Origin: Diplocloster modestus | GTDB taxonomy: Bacteria; Bacillota; Clostridia; Lachnospirales; Lachnospiraceae | Assembly: GCF_019042245.1 (NCBI RefSeq) | Contig: NZ_JAHQCX010000002.1 | Coordinates: forward strand, 183,782-247,781 | Direction of reading: 5' to 3' | Length of the DNA: 64,000 nucleotides | Shown here: one piece after another, positions 43,193 to 51,373 of the stretch | Layout: each line of letters starts with the position of its first letter | How positions within the stretch are numbered: the stretch's first letter is position 1 | The notes under the pieces: model-generated | What the model saw: the letters and a program-made list of their open reading frames with translations, nothing else | What the model was told of the DNA's origin: nothing | The model's database searches: none | Made by a program: the position numbers and the translations under genes

Positions 43193-43210
43193 ATCATGGT
43201 CCTCCTGATT

Positions 43211-45565
43211 TTAAATATCCGCGTAGCTGGTGCGGGCGATGATCTCGTCCTGCAGTTTATCCGCCAGTTCTACGAAATAGGCTGTGTAACCGGCTACCCG
43301 GACGGTTAAGCCCCGATAGGCCTCCGGATTCTTTTTCGCGGCGATCAGGTCTTCTTTTCGCACTACGTTAAACTGGACATGTGGGATTTCCAGCTCTACA
43401 AAGGTCCTGAGCATGCGGGCAAATTTGTCAATTCCTGACTGGGTTCGGAAGAATTCCGGAAGGAATTTCATGTTCAGCAGCCCTCCGTTACTGGTCAGGA
43501 GCTTATCTAATTTTGACACAGATTTCAGGACTGCAGTGGGCCCATTTACATCTCTGCCGTATACCGGGGACATGCCGCCGTCGGCCAGCGGGTCCTGGGA
43601 CTTTCTTCCGTCCGCAGACGCGCCCACGTTTTCTCCCATGGGTACATGAGCGGATACCGTATACAGACCTGTGTGATATTTGCCTCCGCGGTAGTTTTTA
43701 TATTCGGACAACCGTTTACGGAAATAGCTGACCCATTTGACTCCCATCTGGTCCACCCAGTCCACATCATTGCCGTATTTTGGCACTTTGTTAAGGAGCA
43801 TACTGCGGATCACCTCATAGCCTTCAAAGTTATGCGTCAGAGCGTCCAACAGTTCCCGGGGCGTTATTTTCTTTTCCTCATAGACCAGCTGCTTGATGGC
43901 AGCCAGGCTGTCGGCCAGATTAGCCACCTGGATGACCTGGATTCCGGAGAAATTGTATTTGGCCCCGCCGTTCGTTACGTCCACACCATTTTTCATGCAA
44001 TTGTCTATCACCGAGGACAAAAACGGAGACGGAAGCAGGTCTATATGGGCTTTTTCCACCTGTTCACAGGCCAGGACCATCTTGTCCAGGTAGGTATCCA
44101 GATATTTTCGGAAGGATGCTTCTAATTCATCAAAATCCCGGTAAGTGGTCAGATCTCCATGGTTTTCCGCAATCTGACGGCCGCTCAGCAGGCATTTTCC
44201 TCCTGTCAGGGTCAACTCCAGCGCTTTGTTCATATTGAACATGGCCGCGTCGCTCCAGCCCAGATTGTTTCCCTGCGTGGACAGTTCCACACATCCTACT
44301 ACCGCATAGTTTCTGGCATCTGCCTCTTCCATTCCCAGTTCCTGAAGTGCAGGGATGACGGCTGCGTCGTTGAAGAACTGAGGCATTCCGCTTCCTTTTG
44401 ACACCACATGGATGGCTTCCTTTAACAATGCATCCTTCGTTCCCGGATGAAGGCGCACCGACAGGTTTGGCTGCGGAAGTCCCAGATGTTCCTGGGCCTT
44501 CAGGCACAGAAATGATATTTCATTGCTGAAATCATTTCCTTCCGCATCCTGTCCGCCGATCGCAATATTAAATCCGATGGGGAAACCGGCAAAATATTTG
44601 GCCCCATTGGAGTTTCTCATATATACGATCTGATTGAATTTCAGCCAGAGCGCTTCAATGATCTCCAGTGCCTGCTGGTCATCCAGTCTTCCTTCTTCCT
44701 TATCTTTTTTATAATAGGGGTAAAGATACCGGTCCATTCTTCCAGGTGAAAATGACGAGGCGTTGGATTCCATCTGAAGTATGACAAATAAAAACCAGAG
44801 CAGTTGAACCGCCTCATGAAATGTCTCTGCCGGCCTCTCACTGATATTTTTGCAGTTGGCCGCAACCTTTCGGAGAGATTCCCGGATGTTTGAGTCGGAT
44901 TCCTGCTCCGCCATCTCCCGGATCAGATCATGGTAACGGACCATAAAATGCCTGCTTCCCTCCATCACAATCCGCACGCTCTCGTAAAAATCCTTCCGAT
45001 CTCCCTGGGCCTGCTCCAATCCTGCAGCCGCTTCATGCTCCAGCACAGCCGGTCCTTTTTGCAGCCACTCCTCACAGTTAGGGCAAATATGCCCCTGTGC
45101 ATGATCCTTCTGATTAATCTTAACTACCATGGAAATATCATCAATCTCTGAGCCGTACCGCTGTCTCAGCACATCCTCCAGGGATTTTCCTTCCCAATAT
45201 GGCTTGATCTCTTCCCGGAAGGTTCTGATATCCTCTTCCCTCACCTGAAAACGGTCCTGGGGCCTGGTGGGAAGGGTCTCAAATTCCTTATCCACCCAGG
45301 TGCTTCCGCTCTCCGGGGACACTACCCCATAGCGGACCCCTGCCGTACGGTTGCCCACGACCAGCTCTTCCTTTTCCACTTTGATCTGCATCTGTTCCAA
45401 AGCCGCTTTCAGCGCCAGCGCCCTTTGAATTATTCTCGGTTTATTCTCATTTTTCTTGTATGTATTTGTGATAATCAACGCCTGTTCAATTGATGCAAAT
45501 CTCGGCTCAGACAACATTTTTTCTTTTAAAGACCGGATTCGGTCGGTCATAATTACATCCATCAT
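43211..45565 (-). CDS. Glycyl-radical enzyme of unassigned substrate (PFL-like)
   Basis: A protein of 784 residues. The C-terminal radical site is RVAGYTAYF (Gly near 757). The active-site loop is VGCVELSTQG (Cys near 423, Glu two residues on), so this is a GCVE-type dehydratase, lyase or decarboxylase and not pyruvate formate-lyase (which has CC). GCVEL differs from the GCVEP I recall for glycerol/propanediol dehydratase and choline lyase, and from GCVET of hydroxyproline dehydratase. It is closest in feel to PflD/YbiW-type proteins of unclear role. AAGGCGGG precedes the ATG. No microcompartment genes are near. Confidence 0.9.
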   Translation of the reverse strand: MMDVIMTDRIRSLKEKMLSEPRFASIEQALIITNTYKKNENKPRIIQRALALKAALEQMQIKVEKEELVVGNRTAGVRYGVVSPESGSTWVDKEFETLPTRPQDRFQVREEDIRTFREEIKPYWEGKSLEDVLRQRYGSEIDDISMVVKINQKDHAQGHICPNCEEWLQKGPAVLEHEAAAGLEQAQGDRKDFYESVRIVMEGSRHFMVRYHDLIREMAEQESDSNIRESLRKVAANCKNISERPAETFHEAVQLLWFLFVILQMESNASSFSPGRMDRYLYPYYKKDKEEGRLDDQQALEIIEALWLKFNQIVYMRNSNGAKYFAGFPIGFNIAIGGQDAEGNDFSNEISFLCLKAQEHLGLPQPNLSVRLHPGTKDALLKEAIHVVSKGSGMPQFFNDAAVIPALQELGMEEADARNYAVVGCVELSTQGNNLGWSDAAMFNMNKALELTLTGGKCLLSGRQIAENHGDLTTYRDFDELEASFRKYLDTYLDKMVLACEQVEKAHIDLLPSPFLSSVIDNCMKNGVDVTNGGAKYNFSGIQVIQVANLADSLAAIKQLVYEEKKITPRELLDALTHNFEGYEVIRSMLLNKVPKYGNDVDWVDQMGVKWVSYFRKRLSEYKNYRGGKYHTGLYTVSAHVPMGENVGASADGRKSQDPLADGGMSPVYGRDVNGPTAVLKSVSKLDKLLTSNGGLLNMKFLPEFFRTQSGIDKFARMLRTFVELEIPHVQFNVVRKEDLIAAKKNPEAYRGLTVRVAGYTAYFVELADKLQDEIIARTSYADI

Positions 45566-45621
45566 AGCAACCCGCCTTTTTCTTATTATATATTGTTTTA
45601 TATTATTATTTATTGTTTCAT

Positions 45622-45655
45622 CTCGATAATACCATTTTATATCGCAATTATCAAG
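45622..45655. promoter_or_regulatory. Inverted repeat over the glycyl-radical operon promoter
   Basis: CTCGATAAT (45622-45630) is complementary to ATTATCAAG (45647-45655) at 8 of 9 positions. The arms cover the -10 and -35 of the promoter, the arrangement of a repressor site. Confidence 0.5.
45626..45654 (-). promoter_or_regulatory. Promoter of the glycyl-radical operon
   Basis: TTGATA (45654-45649) and TATTAT (45631-45626) with a 17-base spacer. Leader about 55 bases, AT-rich. Confidence 0.7.
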
Positions 45656-45722
45656 TTGTATTTATTATTTTTTGTTTATATAGGAATTTGTTGGTTGTCT
45701 CTGTCATTTATTCTTTCAATAC

Positions 45723-45758
45723 AAAATAAGGCAGAAAGCATGTTTTCCTGCCTTATTT
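45723..45758 (-). terminator. Terminator of the PAS-GGDEF gene
   Basis: AAATAAGGCAG pairs with CTGCCTTATTT (11 bp, 13-base loop). On the minus strand a T-rich tract follows, 25 bases after the gene's stop. Confidence 0.8.
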
Positions 45759-45782
45759 AATACATACGATAGTATTCATTTT

Positions 45783-47489
45783 TCAGCAGACATTCTGCCC
45801 GTTCTGTTCAAAAGGAACTCTGTAGAACTTATAGCAGGACCTCCCGGAATGTTTTGCCTCATACAAAGCCAAATCTGCTTTTTGATACAGTTCCTCGAAC
45901 CAGATTCCATCCTTTGGATAAAAGGTAATTCCCATACTGCAGGATACTGTGCCATACCCTTCATAACAGTGGGTTAGTGAACTGCAGATCTGCGCAATTC
46001 TCGGTTCCAGCTCTTTTTCGGATGGAACATCATTCAAAAATACCATAAACTCATCCCCGCCAATCCGGCCGCACAAATCATCTTTACGAAGTTCCCTCTT
46101 CAGAATCGCAGCGCTTTCTCCCAATACCTGATCCCCAAACTGGTGTCCGAGACTGTCGTTGATTCCCTTAAAATGGTCTATATCGAGAATCATCAGCGCA
46201 TGTTGTCCATAAAATTCATTCTTTCTGAGTACCTCTCCCACTTTATCATGAAAGGTTACCCGGTTCAGTACTCCGGTCAGCATGTCTTCCTCCAGCCTGC
46301 ACCGGATCTCCTCCTCATGCTTTTTCTCGTCGGTAATATCATGTATTACAATAAATAACTTTACATCGGAAGTATACTGTTCTTTCAGAAGCTGTATGGT
46401 AGCCCGGGCCCAGAGTTTGTCCCCCCTGACACTTATCCACCGGTATTCCAGCCGCATATGGCATTGTCCTTCTTTGTAGCGCTGCAGAAGCCTTTCACGG
46501 TCAAAAAAGCGGCTGAACATAATTCGGTCCTCGGCTGTCACCAGATACTCGGCAATATAAGTCATGGTTTCTGTGTAGGAATTGCCGTATCGGCTGAAAG
46601 GAGGCTCGGAACTGCTTGCCTCGTCAAAAGAATTCTGAGTCAGATTATATTCATAACAGCCGATTCTGTTTTTCTTCTGAGACGCAAAATACTGGCACCA
46701 CTTTTGATAAGCCAGTTCTTTTTCGTATTGTTCGGAAATGTCTTCACAGGCTATTATTCCCCGCTCTGGTTTTCCCTCCCAGTTACGGATCAGCGAGAAT
46801 TTGGCTGAAAACCATCCGAAGCTTCCGTCTTTTCTTCTCTTTCTGACTGTCGCCTGTCCATTTGGCTTTCCCTTTATCATGTCTTCATAAAAATCTATGT
46901 AGGCTTTTCTGGATTCTGCAGCAATCAGATCTTCTTCCACAATGGAATAGGGAACATCCTGTATCACTGCGGGAAGACCAAATTCATCGGCGGCTTTCTG
47001 CGGCAGGCACAGTCTCCTGTCTTTCACGTAGTAGGTATACATCATCTTATCGGTAAGCTGGAATGCCAGTCTGGTCTCTTCCAGGCTCACCCTAAGCTGC
47101 TCATTTGTCCCCCGCTGTCCTCCGGAATCTGATATGACTCCGATCAGGCTGTCCGGTTTTTCCGCAAGCCATACGCATCTCATAGTCATCCAGAATATTT
47201 CACCGGATCCATACAGGCAGCGGAACGTCACATCGAAACTGTACTGCTGCCGTTTTACAAAATCACGGATTTGACCGGAGAGCTTGACGAAATCCTCCGC
47301 AAGAACCAACAGCCGCAGCTGCCGATAACGCTTTTCACCTTCTTCTTCCTGTTCCGCTCCAAACAAATGATAAAAATAGCGGTTTGCGTACTGAAGAGTC
47401 AGGTCGTCATCCAGCTTCATCAGAAAAATCCCACAAGGCAGACGCTCAAAAATTTTCTCAAAGTATTTGTCATGATCTTCCGTACACAT
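45783..47489 (-). CDS. PAS-domain diguanylate cyclase
   Basis: A protein of 568 residues. PAS-like segments cover about 1-390 (YFEKIFERLPCGIFLMKLDDDLTLQYANRYFYHLFG; VRKRRKDGSFGWFSAKFSLI; LRYRWISVRGDKLWARATIQ-like blocks). The GGDEF domain holds RIGGDEFMVFL near 476, with DIDHFKGINDSLGH upstream. The inhibitory site RKDD lies five residues before GGDEF, so feedback by c-di-GMP is expected. The ATG at 47489 has GGAGG six bases before it; the long upstream frame to 47651 is not used. Cytosolic; the signal is unknown. Confidence 0.9.
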   Translation of the reverse strand: MCTEDHDKYFEKIFERLPCGIFLMKLDDDLTLQYANRYFYHLFGAEQEEEGEKRYRQLRLLVLAEDFVKLSGQIRDFVKRQQYSFDVTFRCLYGSGEIFWMTMRCVWLAEKPDSLIGVISDSGGQRGTNEQLRVSLEETRLAFQLTDKMMYTYYVKDRRLCLPQKAADEFGLPAVIQDVPYSIVEEDLIAAESRKAYIDFYEDMIKGKPNGQATVRKRRKDGSFGWFSAKFSLIRNWEGKPERGIIACEDISEQYEKELAYQKWCQYFASQKKNRIGCYEYNLTQNSFDEASSSEPPFSRYGNSYTETMTYIAEYLVTAEDRIMFSRFFDRERLLQRYKEGQCHMRLEYRWISVRGDKLWARATIQLLKEQYTSDVKLFIVIHDITDEKKHEEEIRCRLEEDMLTGVLNRVTFHDKVGEVLRKNEFYGQHALMILDIDHFKGINDSLGHQFGDQVLGESAAILKRELRKDDLCGRIGGDEFMVFLNDVPSEKELEPRIAQICSSLTHCYEGYGTVSCSMGITFYPKDGIWFEELYQKADLALYEAKHSGRSCYKFYRVPFEQNGQNVC

Positions 47490-47636
47490 AGCCATCCTCC
47501 ATATTCCGATAAAGCGGTATTTTTTCCATACTATTATTCTATGTTTGAATTCACATGAATATTCCACCTTTTTTACATTCATAATTTTAAATATTAACGA
47601 TTTGGGCGTAAATATTTTAAATATTATAAAAATGTA

Positions 47637-47667
47637 TTGACTCTTACGCATCGTAATAGGGTAATGT
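47637..47667 (+). promoter_or_regulatory. MerR-type promoter with 19-base spacer
   Basis: TTGACT and TAATGT are 19 bases apart, and the spacer contains the dyad TTACG-CAT-CGTAA (47644-47656). This over-long spacer with a central dyad is the hallmark of MerR-activated promoters; it precedes the MerR gene itself by about 80 bases. Confidence 0.7.
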
Positions 47668-47745
47668 AATCCTTAGAGATGTAAAACACATTCCGCTGCC
47701 GGCCGGAAAGACATTCTCTGAACTAAATAAAGAAGGTGATTTGAT

Positions 47746-48612
47746 ATGATGACGGTAAAACAAGTATCCAAGTTAGCGGGTGTCAGTGTGAGAACTCTGC
47801 AGTTTTATGACGGGATAGGCCTTTTAAAACCTACCAATACTACCGCTGCCGGATACCGGCTGTACGATGAGGATGCATTGGAAAAACTTCAGCAGATTCT
47901 GTTTTTCAAAGAACTCGATTTCACATTAAAAGAAATACAAATTATTATGAATGATCCCGCGTTCAACAAGGACGCCGCATTTAAAAAGCAGCGGGAATTG
48001 ATAGAGTTGAAACGCGATCGCTTAAATGCCTTATTGGGATTGCTGGACAAACTTATAATAGGAGAAAAATGTATGGATTTTGAAGATTTTGATATGAGTG
48101 AATATTTTCGTATTTTAAATAATTTTAAAGGGATGCACACGGATGAAATTGTCAAACGGCTGGGAAGTATGGAAGCTTTCGATGAGATGTTTTCAGATCT
48201 GAAATTTCGTGAGAAAGATATTGCGGATATGGCTGTAAAACAGTACGGCAGTATAGAAGCTTTCACAAGTGCCATGGAAAAAAACTTTCAGGATTATCTG
48301 TCCAATGGACCGGTCATTTCTCCATCCGAGGCAGGCGATCTAATCGAGAAAACGGATGAGATTACAGGAAGGCTTACGGCTGATCTGTCAAAAAACGTAT
48401 CCTCCCCCGAAATTCAGAAAATCGTCCGTGAACTGGTCGATTTTACTAATAAATGCGCCAACGGCATTGAGATGGGAGATAATTATTGGCCTCTTATGGC
48501 TGAGGCATATCTATCAACTCCTTTATATATCGAAGTGACTGATAAAAAATATGGGAAAGGTGCATCAAACTTTATCGGCCTGGCGTTGAAGTTTTATCTT
48601 GACGGAAAGTAA
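47746..48612 (+). CDS. MerR family regulator with TipAS ligand domain
   Basis: A protein of 288 residues. Residues 1-70 are a MerR winged helix (TVKQVSKLAGVSVRTLQFYDGIGLLKP, then GYRLYDEDAL), followed by a dimerising helix (DKLIIGEK). The C-terminal half is TipAS-like (YGSIEAFTSAMEKNFQDYLSNG and the GDNYWPLMAEAYLSTPLYIEVTDKKYGKGASNFIGLALKFY block), which in TipA binds thiopeptide or other hydrophobic ligands. AAGGTG lies seven bases before the ATG. It probably activates its own 19-base-spacer promoter; other targets are not visible. Confidence 0.92.
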   Translation: MMTVKQVSKLAGVSVRTLQFYDGIGLLKPTNTTAAGYRLYDEDALEKLQQILFFKELDFTLKEIQIIMNDPAFNKDAAFKKQRELIELKRDRLNALLGLLDKLIIGEKCMDFEDFDMSEYFRILNNFKGMHTDEIVKRLGSMEAFDEMFSDLKFREKDIADMAVKQYGSIEAFTSAMEKNFQDYLSNGPVISPSEAGDLIEKTDEITGRLTADLSKNVSSPEIQKIVRELVDFTNKCANGIEMGDNYWPLMAEAYLSTPLYIEVTDKKYGKGASNFIGLALKFYLDGK

Positions 48613-48649
48613 TATTCCCAGGAAAAGCAGGTGCGGTCTGCCGGATAAG

Positions 48650-49120
48650 CTATCCGTCAGACCGCTCTCCTACCCTTCTCCCATTCCATCCTGATCTTTG
48701 TATGGCCTTATGTACCTTCCGCTGACATTCACTGCACTCCATATCATGAATAGAAATAATGCCTCCGCACTCCGGGCAGGTATAGTTCGCTTTTTGCTGT
48801 TCCATAAACGCCTCCAGCCCCTTTTCCTTCACAGACTGGCTGTTATCCATAAGGCTTGCGCCGTATCTTGTGCGATAACTTTTTTCCAGATATTTAATCT
48901 GTTTGCAGGGATATTCGGCACATTCGAAGCAATAGGACAGACCCTTTTTCCGTATACAGTCTTTGATTCTGCATTTGCGGCAATGTTCCGGCTTTCCCCT
49001 GTCGCTTTTCAGGCAGCCGTCACATGGCTTTTTGTGATAACAATGTTTATAGCATACTTTACAGTTCATCCCACATGGAGCGAACATCTCTGGTTCTATC
49101 GGTTCAACCGGCATTCTCAT
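48650..49120 (-). CDS. Cys-rich DUF3795 protein
   Basis: A protein of 156 residues with about 18 cysteines. The DUF3795 pattern is clear: FAPCGMNCKVCYKHC, PCDGCLKSDRGKPEHCRKCRIKDC, YCFECAEYPCKQIKYLEKSYRTRYG. A second CPECGG/CSEC pair near the end looks like a zinc ribbon. It probably binds zinc; function unknown. Its ATG follows directly on the DeoR stop, and GGAG lies nine bases before it inside deoR, so translation is coupled. Confidence 0.85.
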   Translation of the reverse strand: MRMPVEPIEPEMFAPCGMNCKVCYKHCYHKKPCDGCLKSDRGKPEHCRKCRIKDCIRKKGLSYCFECAEYPCKQIKYLEKSYRTRYGASLMDNSQSVKEKGLEAFMEQQKANYTCPECGGIISIHDMECSECQRKVHKAIQRSGWNGRRVGERSDG

Positions 49121-49885
49121 TTAAATTATCTCCAGACTATAATCTTTCAGCGCCTCCAGAACATCCTCCGCCGGCTTTTCCTCCACAATAAAGCCGTTAA
49201 AATCATCTGCCCTGGCATATTTAAACGTGCCGTCCGTATTAAATTTCCTGGTTTCCAGCATCAGATAAATAACCTTACTTACCGCGATCGCGCTCTGCTT
49301 CGTCATTCCGTCTTCCGCCGCGTAAGTAGAGACGCTGTTATCAAACAGATCCACGCCAACCGCCCCCAGAAACGCCTTATCGAATTTAAAATGTGAAATC
49401 GCTTCCATGGACATACAACCCATAAACCCATCTTTCCCCGGGCCAAAAGTTCCGCCGATAAATACCGTATGAATTTTCGTATCAGGCACAGCCAAAGTAA
49501 GCATTACGTCGATCATATTCGTCACCACCGTCACTTTCAGCCCTGAACTAACCAACAGCTTGGCCAGTTCTGTATTCGCGGTGGATACATCCATATAAAT
49601 CATTTCATCATTGCGGATCAGACGCAAGGCCTTCTCCGCAATCCTGCGCTTCGCTTCTATATTCTTATCCTTACGCTGTACCACATTAACTTCATGCGGT
49701 GTAATTCTAATCCGAACCGCTCCTCCGTAAGCCCTTTTGAGCATTCCCGCCTTTTCTAATGCCGCCAGATCCTTCCTGATGCAGTCCTCCGTCACCTGGA
49801 ACAGCTCACTCAAATCCTTAACCCTGACTTTCCCCTTTTCATTCACCATAGAAACAATCGTGTTCTGCCTCTCCTCTACAAACAT
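49121..49885 (-). CDS. DeoR/GlpR family transcriptional regulator
   Basis: A protein of 254 residues. Residues 1-58 form the DeoR helix-turn-helix (ERQNTIVSMVNEKGKVRVKDLSELFQVTEDCIRKDLAALEKAG). The rest is the sugar-phosphate sensing domain (IYMDVSTANTELAKLL, VVTNMIDV, FIGGTFGPGKDGFMG). The usual target is an adjacent sugar gene, but here the neighbours are a DUF3795 gene and the convergent MerR gene, so the regulon is unclear. ATG 49885 has AAGGAG seven bases upstream. Confidence 0.9.
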   Translation of the reverse strand: MFVEERQNTIVSMVNEKGKVRVKDLSELFQVTEDCIRKDLAALEKAGMLKRAYGGAVRIRITPHEVNVVQRKDKNIEAKRRIAEKALRLIRNDEMIYMDVSTANTELAKLLVSSGLKVTVVTNMIDVMLTLAVPDTKIHTVFIGGTFGPGKDGFMGCMSMEAISHFKFDKAFLGAVGVDLFDNSVSTYAAEDGMTKQSAIAVSKVIYLMLETRKFNTDGTFKYARADDFNGFIVEEKPAEDVLEALKDYSLEII

Positions 49886-49943
49886 CAAAACTCTCCTTTG
49901 GACTATTTTCCTTATACTTACCGTTCTTATGTCAGTTAGTATA

Positions 49944-49973
49944 AGTATACCATGTCCAGGACTTTTCTGACAA
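49944..49973 (-). promoter_or_regulatory. Promoter of the deoR-DUF3795 pair
   Basis: TTGTCA (49973-49968) and TATACT (49949-49944) with an 18-base spacer. The -35 abuts the manC stop codon. Confidence 0.55.
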
Positions 49974-51332
49974 TCACCAAGTCCATTCCAAACGCTCGAT
50001 GTCCTCTTCGATCAGAGTTTTTCCGATCTGTACTTCGATGAATTCAAGATCTGTGACGGCCCGCATGGCATGTTTCTGCCCTTTCGTGATATAGGCTACA
50101 TCTCCACGCCGGACATTCCTTACGTGACCGTCGATGACCAGGTCACCGGTGCCGTCGATGATGGTCCAGATTTCATCACGCATCAGATGGCGCTGGTAAC
50201 TGATTGCCTGGCCTTCTTTGATAGCCAGGTGCTTGGTCAGGGATTTGATGCCGTCTTCGTGGGTCATATAGTCCAGGACTTTATATTCCCCCCAGCGGCG
50301 TTCTTCATACATGGGGCGGTCATTGAGGCCGTCTACATAGGGTTTCAGATAGGAACTTTTGTGTTTGTTCGAAACCAGGATACCGTCAGGGCTGGCCGCC
50401 ACCACAAGGTCGGTAGTCCCCAGTACTACCATCGGAATATCCAGTTCATTGATGACATGGGTGTTTTCAGCGCCTTCTCCGATCGTTACCGGTCCGATCG
50501 CGGCTTCTTCCATTTCTTCAGTCAGCGTATTCCAGGTCCCCAGATCTTTCCATTTCTCCTGGTAGGGTACCATGGCCACGGAATTGGCCTTTTCTACCAC
50601 CTCATAGTCGAAGCTGATCTTTTTCAGGCGTCCGTAATTCTGCCGGATTCCCTCGAAGGTGCTGCCTGCCTGGTATTTTTCAATGAGATTCATAAGATAG
50701 CCCAGTTTATATGCGAAGACCCCGCCGTTCCAGAAAGCGCCTTCGGCAATTAACCGGCCGGCCTCTTCTTCTGAAGGTTTTTCCGTGAACCGCTCTACCA
50801 GGCAGAGAGACTGGTTTTCCCTGTCTCCGGCGGCACCTTGACCGCATTCAGGAATGATATATCCGTATTTAGCAGAAGGGTAGGTGGGCTTGATTCCCAT
50901 CAGCACGATGTCCGCTGCATTTTGCTGTACGGCCGCTTCCATTCTTTGGATTACGTGGAAATATTCCAGCTCCGCGTATGGGTCAACGGGAAGAACAAGT
51001 ACCGGTTCCCCGGGATCCGCCTTCTTTTCTAATGCCAGATAGGCACTGGAGAGTGCGATAGCCGGAAATGTATCCCTGCGCTCGGGCTCTACTACAATAT
51101 CAACTTCCTCTCCCAGCTGGGTCTTGATGAAGTCTACCTGAGAATTATTGGTGGCTATGACGATGTTTGCCCTGATACCGGCTTCTTTGATCTGGCGGTA
51201 GACCCGCTGAACCATGGATTCGTAGCTTCCGTCTTCTTTTTTTAACAATTTCAGAAATTGTTTGGACCTATGGTCATTGGATAAGGGCCACAGTCTTTTT
51301 CCGGAGCCTCCGGATAATAAGATTATATTCAT
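49974..51332 (-). CDS. manC: Mannose-1-phosphate guanylyltransferase with C-terminal cupin
   Basis: A protein of 452 residues that makes GDP-mannose from GTP and mannose-1-phosphate. The nucleotidyltransferase domain has LSGGSGKRLWPLS and the FTEKPS motif. The C-terminal 100 residues form a cupin of the type found in bifunctional phosphomannose isomerase/guanylyltransferases (ISYQRHLMRDEIWTIIDGTGDLVIDG, KGQKHAM), but the usual QxHxxRxEHW is altered to QRHLMRDEIW, so isomerase activity is uncertain. AAAGGAAAG precedes the ATG. Last gene of the GDP-fucose operon. Confidence 0.9.
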   Translation of the reverse strand: MNIILLSGGSGKRLWPLSNDHRSKQFLKLLKKEDGSYESMVQRVYRQIKEAGIRANIVIATNNSQVDFIKTQLGEEVDIVVEPERRDTFPAIALSSAYLALEKKADPGEPVLVLPVDPYAELEYFHVIQRMEAAVQQNAADIVLMGIKPTYPSAKYGYIIPECGQGAAGDRENQSLCLVERFTEKPSEEEAGRLIAEGAFWNGGVFAYKLGYLMNLIEKYQAGSTFEGIRQNYGRLKKISFDYEVVEKANSVAMVPYQEKWKDLGTWNTLTEEMEEAAIGPVTIGEGAENTHVINELDIPMVVLGTTDLVVAASPDGILVSNKHKSSYLKPYVDGLNDRPMYEERRWGEYKVLDYMTHEDGIKSLTKHLAIKEGQAISYQRHLMRDEIWTIIDGTGDLVIDGHVRNVRRGDVAYITKGQKHAMRAVTDLEFIEVQIGKTLIEEDIERLEWTW

Positions 51333-51373
51333 GGAATGTCTTTCCTTTCTGTCCTGGCAGTTCTCACTTGATG

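Noticed and set aside
43211-45565. Pyruvate formate-lyase
   Set aside because: The active site is GCVE rather than the adjacent Cys-Cys of PFL, and the activase carries the extra Fe-S insert of other glycyl-radical systems.
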